NCBI GenBank assembly: GCA_003153055.1
Contig: PMBV01000183.1
Coordinates: forward strand, 1-24,368
DNA from: Myxococcales bacterium
GTDB lineage: Bacteria; Myxococcota; Myxococcia; Myxococcales; Myxococcaceae
Direction of reading: 5' to 3'
DNA length: 24,368 bases
In this document: positions 15,592 through 22,938 of the stretch, in pieces
Layout: the number at the start of each line of letters is the position of its first letter
Position numbering within the stretch: the stretch's first letter is position 1
Position numbers and translations under genes: made by a program
Notes under the pieces: generated by a model
What the model saw: the letters and a program-made list of their open reading frames with translations, nothing else
The model's database searches: none
Told to the model about the DNA's origin: nothing

Positions 15592-16035
15592 CTATCGTCC
15601 AGAGATGGCGACCTCCGCGGAGGCGGTGCCACCACGCCCGTCGGAGACCGCGACGGTGACCGTGCAGCTCGTTGCGGGGTCAGGATTGTAGAAGCGAGCG
15701 GTGTTGGGGGTACCCGAGACGACCGTGGTGAAGGTCGCGGTCGAGCAGTTTGACGTATACGCGTAGGTGAGCGGGTCCTGATCGGGATCCTTCGCGGTGA
15801 CGACGACGTCCGCGGTGACGCCGACCGGGAGATTCTCGGGGGCGCTCGGGTTCGGGCTGAGGTCTCCCCCGACGATGAACTCGTGGACCTCGATGCAGGT
15901 CAGCTCGGGAAAGGTGTTGAAGGTGGCTGTCACCGCCGCGCTCCCGCCGACGTTGCCTCCACCGCAGGCCTCCGAAAGCACCAGCAGGAGGGCCATCGCC
16001 ACGGCCAACACTGGGCTGAGCCTGTGTCCATTCAT
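15592..16035 (-). CDS. Small lipoprotein with one Ig/PKD-like module
   Basis: 147 residues. Signal peptide ending LSEAC (Cys24, atypical lipobox with Glu at -2), then Gly-rich CGGGNVGG. The body is a single beta-sandwich-like module with DPDQDPLTYAYTSNC and TSCTVTVAVSDGRGGTASAEVAI. It closely recalls modules of the 1188-residue lipoprotein (DSDGDDLRYAWTSNC), so the two share a domain family. Reads away from the pilus genes, 134 bp downstream of pilX, and may be the last gene of that transcript. No catalytic feature. GAGG lies 11 bases before the ATG, a loose fit. Confidence 0.75.
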   Translation of the reverse strand: MNGHRLSPVLAVAMALLLVLSEACGGGNVGGSAAVTATFNTFPELTCIEVHEFIVGGDLSPNPSAPENLPVGVTADVVVTAKDPDQDPLTYAYTSNCSTATFTTVVSGTPNTARFYNPDPATSCTVTVAVSDGRGGTASAEVAISGR

Positions 16036-16096
16036 CGTGTCGCGACCTCGGAGTGCCGAATTCGTGGAACCGCTCGGTGACCTGACGGCGTGGTTT

Positions 16097-16104
16097 CCCC
16101 CCCC
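16097..16104 (-). repeat. G8 homopolymer upstream of the small lipoprotein
   Basis: Eight C on the plus strand (G8 on the coding strand), about 60 bases before the ATG at 16035. Possible slippage site in the leader or promoter region; no more can be said. Confidence 0.35.
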
Positions 16105-16137
16105 ACCGCAGGCAGACCGTACGGCACTTCGATCAGC

Positions 16138-16155
16138 CCTCGAGCAAAATCGAGG
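16138..16155 (-). terminator. Hairpin between pilX and the small lipoprotein
   Basis: Perfect 6-bp stem (CCTCGA / TCGAGG) with a 6-base loop, 14 bp past the pilX stop on the minus strand. No T run follows the stem, so it could be a processing or pausing site rather than an intrinsic terminator. Confidence 0.25.
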
Positions 16156-16169
16156 TCACGCCGCGGGAT

Positions 16170-16772
16170 TCAGTTCAGGTTCCCGGTCCCTGCCGTGCCC
16201 GAGAGGGACTGCGACTTGTAGCTCGTGTCCGTGAGGTTGTAGCTGAGGAGGCCCTCGACGACCACGAGCGTCGGGTCGACGTTGCCGTCCTGCCGGCGAG
16301 GCGCCATCGTCTCCGAGATGCACACCGCGCCGACGATGACGATTTGGTCGTTGTCGCGCCTCCAGTTCTGGAGCGCCGGGAGGCCCTCGTCTGGGTTGTC
16401 GCGGATGTAGAGGTAGACGTCATTCGCCCCGTCGCCGTCGAGGTCGACGAAGAGCTCCTTGTGGTCATTTGGGAGCGTCTTTGACTTGGGGTCCGCGGGA
16501 GTGGTGTTCCAGCTCGCCTTGACCGGGTTGTACACCTGGGGTTCGCCCAGGTAGTCGTCCCACTTGGCCTGGTGGCGCGCGAAGTAGGCTCGCGCGTATT
16601 GCAGGCCGCTGGCGGCGCAACTGTCGCGGACGATGGCCCGGGCGGCGGCGATGCTCCGCACCCGCTGCTGGTGCACGTAGAGCATCAGCGCCGCGACGAT
16701 GGAGGTGAGGAGCGCCACCATGAGGACGGCTGTCAACAAGGCGGAGCCACGAGGTCTGGTGCGCGTGTGCAT
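16170..16772 (-). CDS. pilX: Minor pilin, PilX family
   Basis: 200 residues. Type III signal: short basic leader RTRPRG, then the hydrophobic helix SALLTAVLMVALLTSIVAAL. Processing is expected after Gly9. Position +5 is Thr, not the usual Glu, as in PilX/GspK-type tip subunits, which need no partner below them. The PilX_N pattern continues with RSIAAARAIVRDSCAASGLQ. The C-terminal half contains a DLDGDGANDVYLYI stretch, a possible Ca-binding loop. Two bases separate its ATG from the pilW stop. With PilV, PilW and PilY1 it would form the pilus-tip priming complex in the inner membrane and at the pilus end. Confidence 0.8.
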   Translation of the reverse strand: MHTRTRPRGSALLTAVLMVALLTSIVAALMLYVHQQRVRSIAAARAIVRDSCAASGLQYARAYFARHQAKWDDYLGEPQVYNPVKASWNTTPADPKSKTLPNDHKELFVDLDGDGANDVYLYIRDNPDEGLPALQNWRRDNDQIVIVGAVCISETMAPRRQDGNVDPTLVVVEGLLSYNLTDTSYKSQSLSGTAGTGNLN

Positions 16773-16774
16773 GG

Positions 16775-17827
16775 CTAGAGGTCTCCCGCGGAGAGGTTCG
16801 GGAGTTCCACCCGGCGCGTATAGAGCGTGCGGCGGTGTCCGTCGGGCACTCCCCCGGCGGCGACGGTGTGGTCCTCGATGCTCATTGGTACGTACTGGGC
16901 GGACCTCTGGATTTGCCCATCGGTGTTCAGAATCGTCCTCGCGCTCTTCGCCACCACCGAGACGCGCACGCTCTTCACGCCACGCTTGAAGGCGGCGGGG
17001 AGGCCGAAGGACCAGCGGATACTGTCTGGGTTCCCGCTCTCGGTGTCGTCGACGCCGACCGCGAGCTGGAGGTCTTCGATGTCCTCTTGCACCAGCCGAG
17101 GGGTGCCCGCGGCCACCGGGTAGCTCTTGGGGTCGTTGCCCACGGTGCCGGATTGCACGAAGAGGGCCGTTCCTCCATGGCCGTCGGCATCGACGAAGTA
17201 GCGCTCCATGACGACAGGCATGATGAGGTCGCCCTGGTGGAACCCCGAGACCTCGTCGGGGGCGAAGCCCGACAGGGCCTGTTCATTGAAAGTGAGGTCC
17301 AAACCCAGGCGGGTCGTAGATGGCTCGAACTGAGCCCCCGTCAAGAGCACGGCCTGCTTGAGGTTCGTGACCGCCAGGAGCAGCCCCGCGCCCGGGCCAC
17401 TCAGCGATTTGTTCTGCCACCCCTTGATGTCACAATACGCCGAGATGCTGCCGAAGCCGGTCTGCTGCACTGTCGTCGCCGCGCCTTCGTCTATGCACGA
17501 CTCGAGGAGCGCGTCGCGGTGCGGCCGGATGATCCACAGCTCGTCGGGGCCGGCGGCGTTGTTCACCACGATGACGGGGTTGGTCCTCGTCACTGTCGCG
17601 CCTTGAGCGATGAGGAGCCCGTTGCCCATGCCCAGGCCGGCCCGCTGGATCGCCGCCGCGAGGACGTTGCCCGCGAGGTGCGCCGCCTCGTTGGTGTCGG
17701 CGAGCTCCTGGCCACGGCGAGAGAACGTCACGGTCTCGATCATCAGCATTGCCGCCATGGTGATGACGACCACCAAGATGGACAGTGAGATGAGGAGCTC
17801 CAGAAGCGTCATGCCTCGGCGGTTCAT
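16775..17827 (-). CDS. pilW: Minor pilin, PilW family
   Basis: 350 residues starting MNRRGMTLLELLISLSILVVV: a very short basic leader, prepilin peptidase site after Gly5, conserved Glu at +5 and one hydrophobic helix. The globular part continues with SRRGQELADTNEAAHLAGNV, QRAGLGMGNGL and a C-terminal VKSVRVSVVAKS strand, as in PilW-type minor pilins. The frame stays open further upstream, but that extension overlaps pilV in a shadow frame; the ATG at 17827 overlaps the pilV stop (ATGA), the typical coupled junction. Role: subunit of the tip-priming complex for type IV pilus assembly. Confidence 0.87.
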   Translation of the reverse strand: MNRRGMTLLELLISLSILVVVITMAAMLMIETVTFSRRGQELADTNEAAHLAGNVLAAAIQRAGLGMGNGLLIAQGATVTRTNPVIVVNNAAGPDELWIIRPHRDALLESCIDEGAATTVQQTGFGSISAYCDIKGWQNKSLSGPGAGLLLAVTNLKQAVLLTGAQFEPSTTRLGLDLTFNEQALSGFAPDEVSGFHQGDLIMPVVMERYFVDADGHGGTALFVQSGTVGNDPKSYPVAAGTPRLVQEDIEDLQLAVGVDDTESGNPDSIRWSFGLPAAFKRGVKSVRVSVVAKSARTILNTDGQIQRSAQYVPMSIEDHTVAAGGVPDGHRRTLYTRRVELPNLSAGDL

Positions 17828-18444
17828 CGGGCAAAGACCTCTCGCCCGAGGACCGAGTTGGTCACGCCGTTCTCCTTGCGCTGAAGCACGCGCACCCACC
17901 GCGTCACCGCGTAGGCTCCCTCGATGGCCGTGGGTGTGGTGGAGGTCGCGCCAGTTTGGGTGTTGACGACCTCTCGGCAGAAGGCATGAAGTGGGATGTC
18001 TGCGCTGACGCACGAAGTGATGCTCGCAGGGCACTTTGGGCTCGAGTTCGCATCGCAGCGAGCGAAGGTGCCGTCGGAGGCCAGGAGGAAGAGCGCGCCC
18101 GAGCCCAAGTCGCCCGGGGCGGAGGATGTCGGCGACGGGTCCAACGCCCAGGGGGCTTGGCCAGCGTCCAAGGCGAACGGCATGGGGTCGGTCTGGGCGC
18201 GCACCTCCGCCGCCTCGTAGAGTTGCTGCTTGTTCTGCAGCCGCGCGCGCTGGAGGCTGGCGTCGACCAACACCTGCTCGTGTAGGTGATCCTGCCCCGC
18301 GCGGAGCGACTTCGCCGACGCCAGCATGGCCGTCACCGCGCCGAGCGAGCCGACGATGAGAACGACCAGGGCGATGAGAACCTCGAGCAGGCTGAAGCCT
18401 CGGCGCCGGAGGGACGTGCGGAGAAGGGGTGCGCGTAACATCAT
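17824..18444 (-). CDS. pilV: Minor pilin, PilV family
   Basis: 206 residues. The leader RTSLRRRG is followed by FSLLEVLIALVVLIVGSLGAV: prepilin cleavage after Gly16, Phe at +1 and Glu at +5. The PilV-like N-terminal helix continues TAMLASAKSLRAGQDH. The globular domain has Cys residues (FARCDANSSPKCP, SCVSADIP, FCREVV) likely to form disulfides. The start is one of two adjacent ATG codons (18444 or 18441) overlapping the pilY1 stop, so translation is coupled to pilY1. Works with PilW, PilX and PilY1 at the pilus tip. Confidence 0.87.
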   Translation of the reverse strand: MMLRAPLLRTSLRRRGFSLLEVLIALVVLIVGSLGAVTAMLASAKSLRAGQDHLHEQVLVDASLQRARLQNKQQLYEAAEVRAQTDPMPFALDAGQAPWALDPSPTSSAPGDLGSGALFLLASDGTFARCDANSSPKCPASITSCVSADIPLHAFCREVVNTQTGATSTTPTAIEGAYAVTRWVRVLQRKENGVTNSVLGREVFAR

Positions 18445-21400
18445 GGTAGAAGCACCCGACGGAGCCAGGCCATGAGCCGGTAGGTGAGGCCCTGATCGTC
18501 ACCCACCTTGAGCCGGGAGTCCTTGTTCGAGGCCTTGGCGTCGTCCGCGGGGATTGTGGTCGAGGTGTAATTCATCGTCGACATCTGGCTGGTGACGACT
18601 CCCTTGAAGACGTTGCCATCGAGGTAGACAGCGACGCCGCCGTATGCCGCGTCCGTGCCAGCGAGCGCGTTGGTCTTCGCCGTTCCCAAGTTGAGCGTGT
18701 ACGTGTGGCCGTTGCCCGTCTCGGGCAGTTGCATGACGTCCGACGCCACCTTGTCGGTGGCCGTGGTGAAGTAGGCGACGGAGCCGGCCACGGTAATGGC
18801 GCCGTAGACGCGCTCGCCCTTGGCGAACTGCACCGGGAAGTCGGGGGCGGGGGCCTCCTGGAGCACGCCCGACGTCTTGCCGACGCCGCGGGCGCTGTCG
18901 GGCGTCCATTGGGTCTTCCCGTCGAGTTGAAGCCCCAGGCCCGTGGCGACCGGGACCCGACGGTTCGACTCGAGGAGCGCCACGTGGACGCGGCCGAAGA
19001 CCTGATCCGCGGCCGACAGCCAGTCGGCGCCAGCGGTGCCGAAGAGGGCCACGCGCTCGCCCCGATAGGGGTAGAGGGGCGCCTCCTTGGGGAGGTCCGG
19101 GGGTATGCGTGCGACGGCGATGTTGGTGGTGATGGGCTGCGGGTCGATCTTCGAGGAGCGAGTGTCGAAGGCAGGGAATTGGCACGGCGCCTCGGGCTTG
19201 CAGTCAACGGTGGCGGCCGTGTTGAGGTTCTTCCCCGTGGCGGCGTCGAGCTCCCACAGGCGGCCCTCGTGGTCACCGACGAAGACGCGGGCAGCTCCGT
19301 CGGCGCCGGTGATGACGGTCGCCACCGGTGGCACGGCGTTGTCATGGAGTCGGTCCGAGTCGTCGTAGGGGCGCTCCCACTGCCACATGAGCTGTCCGGT
19401 CGAGGCCTCGATGGCGTGGACCTCGAGGCCGCTGCGACCCTGGCTCATGTTGGACACCGCGAAGACGACGTACACCGGCTCGAGCCCGATGCGGATCTGC
19501 GAGGCTGACAACCCCGCGGTGCCTCCGAGATCCTGGAAGTCGTACAGCTTCTTCTCGAGCGTGCAGGTCTCCTTGAAACCGTTGGTGTCGTGCGCCATCA
19601 CGCACTTGGGAGCGATCTTCCCGCCTGGCAATGGAGCGTCGTTGGCGGCTGTCATCAAGACGGTGGGTGAGAACTTCGGGCTCCCGAAGAGTGAGCCTGC
19701 GCTGTCCCACAAGAGGCGAGGGAGGAGCGGGTTGGTGACATCGATGGCGAGGAGCTCGGTGCTATCGGCTCCCAGCGACACCAACAGCAGCGTGTGCCAT
19801 TGGCGGATGCCCGAGGCATCGAAGTCTGCGAAGACATCGAGCACCACGGGAGAAGAGTTGACGCGCGCCGTGTTGTCCCGGAGGTGCGGCAGTTGACTCG
19901 CCGGGAGAAACGACCACAGCTCGGTGCCTGGCTTGGGGAGCCCAGTGTCGCTCTTGAAGGCGGCGGCGTATTGAGTCAGGAACGTCGGATGGTTGTCTTG
20001 ACTGAAGGCGAGGCCGGAAACATCGTACTTATGGCCCCCTCCCACGTAAAAGGCGTGGAGCTGGCCGTCATAGCCGCCGACGTAGGCCACCGTGGGGCGG
20101 GCCCCGAACTTGTCGGTGCGTTCGCTGGGCCCGACCACCGCGGCCGATGAGTACACCAGGCCGCCCAGGTGCGCCCGGCTGTCATTGCCGTCTTTGCACC
20201 CGTCGGCGGGGGTCAGGTTGGTGTCGTCGCCGCTGTCGCAGTACCCGCGGACGCGCTGGAGGATCCACGCGGCGGCCGTCGCGTCATCCTGGCGCGCCTT
20301 TTTATCTCCGCAGGCCGCTTCCAACCCACTCTTGTCGTAGAGCTGGGCGTAGTTCATCACCTGCTGCACGTCGCACAGGCCATCCTTCCCGATGACCATG
20401 TGGAGGCCCTTCTCGTCCGTCTCGTGGTCGTCGTAGACGGAGTTCGTCACGCGTGAGTTGAAGCCGATCACGTCTACGCAGCCCGTGACGCTGTCGGGGC
20501 AGACCGCGGCGCTGCGGTCGAGCGTCATTCCATCGAGGACCTCTGGCGTCCACCCCTTCTGGAGTTGGTTGTTCCTCACCGCGCCGCGGTCCTTGGTGCT
20601 GTCGGCGGTAGCTGGGTAACCACCCAGCCAGGTGAAGAGGTTGCGCCCCTTGGGGAGCGGCTCGATGCCCGGCTGGCTCAAATCCGCGGAGTCGAAGAGG
20701 AGCGCGCTCGTGTAGCTCTGCGTGCCGACGTGGAGCTGGGACATCTCGTGCGACCGGAGGTGCCCAGGGTAGTACGGCCAGGTCCACATCTTCCGGTCCG
20801 ACCGGTCCGACAATTTCGAGGTGAAATTGTCGACGGCGGGGTCGGCCTTGCGCCCTGACACCGCGTCGTAGGTCGGGGTGAGGACCTGGTCGACGTAGCC
20901 GCCGTCGACCGAGCCATAGACGATGGTCGGGGCGGCGAGCGCGCGCTCGGAGGACTTGGGCACGCCACCGAGGTTCAGCATCGAATTGAGCACGATGCGC
21001 GCGCCGAGCGTGTCTCCCGAGACATCGTGGCCGCCGACGTAAACGACGACGCCCTTCTCCTCGGCCTCGTGGCCCATGATGAACACGTCGTAGCCATCTG
21101 CCGTCAGAGTTTCGGTCGTGGCGTTGATCCTGAGCATCGGCTTGGTCCACGGCTTGTATGTGTTGACTGGCTTGATGGCCTCGAGGGCGCCCATGTTCCA
21201 GTTGAAGAGCCAGTCGCCGACCTGAGAGAAGATGTTGCCTTGGTTGGGGAAGTCGACGCACGGCAGCTTCTTGTCTGGGTCGGAGCAGCTGTGCAACTTG
21301 GAGAGCGAGCTCGTGTTCACCACGTTCTTTGTTATCTGGTTCGCTGGATTGTACTCGTCGCTGAAAGAGGTGAACAACCTGACGGTGAAAAAGTTAACCC

Positions 21401-22832
21401 CGTCCTGGGCGAGGAAGTCGCTCCCCGCGCCGGGCCCTCCAATTCGTGCAATTCCCTTGTCGTCGCGATCGTAGGCGGCGTCCTCCCAGGTGGCGACGCT
21501 CGCGCACTCGCCGAGGATGTTCCCGCCGCCCGCGAGGAACTTCTTGATGCTGCCGACGCCATTCACGTCGTTGCCGCCCTGCTCGCCGGCGCCGTTGATG
21601 TACCCCTCCCAGTGGGGAGCCCAGAACAACACATAGTCCAGCGGGCCGCTCGTCTTGGTCCGGCGATTCAGGATCCCGTTGGGGTAGGTGGCCTGGTCCA
21701 CGTAGTCGAGGTCCTCGGTGGTGAAGCGATCGAAGACGACGCCGCGATTCGCCTGGGCTTCGGTGGCGGACGTGCCCACGAAGGCGGGCTTGGATCCGTT
21801 GAAGGAACAGCCGCTCACGTTGCCAACTGGGCAGCCTTTGGAGTCGTTGCCATTCTTCGTGCCCTGCAACCAGAGCCCGGAGATCTTGAGGTACTTCTCG
21901 AGGACGAAGTCGAAGCCCCCACCAGCGTGGGAGAAGCGGTTCTTGTCGACGTAGGTATCAGTGCCGCGCCCGTAGCTCGGATCGTAGAGCGCGAACGACG
22001 CTGGCGGCAGGTTGAGTCGGCGCTCGATGATGGCGCGAAAGGAGATGGTCGACTGGTGGATGTCGACGAAGTGGCAGGCGTTGGAGTATTCCAGACCGGC
22101 GGAGGTGGTGGTGCTCGTGCTCAGCTCGCCGCAGCTGCAGGTCGAGGTGAAGGTGCTGGTGGCGATGGAGGGGAAGGCTCGTGCGCCCGTGTCATCCTTC
22201 TTGAGCAGGTCGAACACCCGCTGCGCATCCGCGGCGTCGATGACGAAGGGTGCGCCGCCGTAGCTCGCCTGGGTGAACTTGGGCGTGGTGAGACTGGCCG
22301 TGGTAAATGCTTCGAAGCGCGGCCAGGCGTTGCTGTCGTCGTAGGTATTGAGCTTCCCGGCTTTGAACGTGGTCCCCGGGTCCGGGAAGTCGTCCTTTCC
22401 GAAATCCACCTTCACCACCGGCTGCTCGGCAGTGTTCTCGACGTGGAGGTCGCAGCCGTCGCTCCAGGCCGCGGCGTCGGGCGTGGTGACTCCGTCCACC
22501 AATTTCGCGGTGTTCGTAGGCTTACACCGGTTCACCGACTTCTTGCCCGAGTCGTTGATGATGTAGACCGTGACGGGGTTCGCCTCGTTGCGGTGCCCCG
22601 GGCCGTTCGCCTCGAGAATCCGGTAGACGAGCCCGTAGGCCGACACCTGCCCACACTGGGTCTGGAAGACCGAGGTCATGGGGATGATGAGGGAGCCCCG
22701 GGCGAACGTCTTGATGTCCGCGGCCACCGCCGTCGTCGCGGCGAGCGCCAGCGCGATGACCAGGGCAGCCCTCGCCGAGGCGCAACTCCGCCGTCGCCAA
22801 AAATCGATACACATGGAACAGATCCAGACCAT
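18441..22832 (-). CDS. pilY1: PilY1-type type IV pilus tip adhesin/assembly factor
   Basis: About 1463 residues. Signal peptide to about AVAADIK. The C-terminal third holds the PilC/PilY1 beta-propeller (about 895-1330): VAYVGGYDGQLHAFYVGGG, GTELWSFLPASQLPHLRD, SSPVVLDVF, TLLLVSLGADSTELLAIDVT and VFVGDHEGRLWELDAATG. The N-terminal half does not show a vWA MIDAS motif (DxSxS). It starts GSLIIPMTSVFQTQCGQVSA and includes YVLFWAPHWEGY and FLAGGGNILGECAS near 398-440, suggestive of an alpha/beta domain. Length exceeds the roughly 1160 residues of Pseudomonas PilY1. PilY1 primes pilus assembly with minor pilins and sits at the tip as adhesin. Start uncertain: TTG 22844, ATG 22832 and ATG 22814 are all in frame; AAAGG lies 12 bases before 22832, while 22814 gives the tidiest signal peptide. 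First gene of the pilus block. Confidence 0.9.
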   Translation of the reverse strand: MVWICSMCIDFWRRRSCASARAALVIALALAATTAVAADIKTFARGSLIIPMTSVFQTQCGQVSAYGLVYRILEANGPGHRNEANPVTVYIINDSGKKSVNRCKPTNTAKLVDGVTTPDAAAWSDGCDLHVENTAEQPVVKVDFGKDDFPDPGTTFKAGKLNTYDDSNAWPRFEAFTTASLTTPKFTQASYGGAPFVIDAADAQRVFDLLKKDDTGARAFPSIATSTFTSTCSCGELSTSTTTSAGLEYSNACHFVDIHQSTISFRAIIERRLNLPPASFALYDPSYGRGTDTYVDKNRFSHAGGGFDFVLEKYLKISGLWLQGTKNGNDSKGCPVGNVSGCSFNGSKPAFVGTSATEAQANRGVVFDRFTTEDLDYVDQATYPNGILNRRTKTSGPLDYVLFWAPHWEGYINGAGEQGGNDVNGVGSIKKFLAGGGNILGECASVATWEDAAYDRDDKGIARIGGPGAGSDFLAQDGVNFFTVRLFTSFSDEYNPANQITKNVVNTSSLSKLHSCSDPDKKLPCVDFPNQGNIFSQVGDWLFNWNMGALEAIKPVNTYKPWTKPMLRINATTETLTADGYDVFIMGHEAEEKGVVVYVGGHDVSGDTLGARIVLNSMLNLGGVPKSSERALAAPTIVYGSVDGGYVDQVLTPTYDAVSGRKADPAVDNFTSKLSDRSDRKMWTWPYYPGHLRSHEMSQLHVGTQSYTSALLFDSADLSQPGIEPLPKGRNLFTWLGGYPATADSTKDRGAVRNNQLQKGWTPEVLDGMTLDRSAAVCPDSVTGCVDVIGFNSRVTNSVYDDHETDEKGLHMVIGKDGLCDVQQVMNYAQLYDKSGLEAACGDKKARQDDATAAAWILQRVRGYCDSGDDTNLTPADGCKDGNDSRAHLGGLVYSSAAVVGPSERTDKFGARPTVAYVGGYDGQLHAFYVGGGHKYDVSGLAFSQDNHPTFLTQYAAAFKSDTGLPKPGTELWSFLPASQLPHLRDNTARVNSSPVVLDVFADFDASGIRQWHTLLLVSLGADSTELLAIDVTNPLLPRLLWDSAGSLFGSPKFSPTVLMTAANDAPLPGGKIAPKCVMAHDTNGFKETCTLEKKLYDFQDLGGTAGLSASQIRIGLEPVYVVFAVSNMSQGRSGLEVHAIEASTGQLMWQWERPYDDSDRLHDNAVPPVATVITGADGAARVFVGDHEGRLWELDAATGKNLNTAATVDCKPEAPCQFPAFDTRSSKIDPQPITTNIAVARIPPDLPKEAPLYPYRGERVALFGTAGADWLSAADQVFGRVHVALLESNRRVPVATGLGLQLDGKTQWTPDSARGVGKTSGVLQEAPAPDFPVQFAKGERVYGAITVAGSVAYFTTATDKVASDVMQLPETGNGHTYTLNLGTAKTNALAGTDAAYGGVAVYLDGNVFKGVVTSQMSTMNYTSTTIPADDAKASNKDSRLKVGDDQGLTYRLMAWLRRVLLP

Positions 22833-22938
22833 TTGAGCGAACAACCTTTGCGAAAAGGAGTCGGTCGAGCGCTCTTCGGGTCACGACGTGGAGCTCAAGG
22901 ACCTCTTCCAATGGAGGCGTCATCTACCGCTCGGGCCG

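Noticed and set aside
17828..18502. N-terminal extension of PilW
   Set aside because: It overlaps pilV almost completely in another frame and has His/Arg/Pro-rich shadow composition. The prepilin leader MNRRGMTLLEL at 17827 is decisive.
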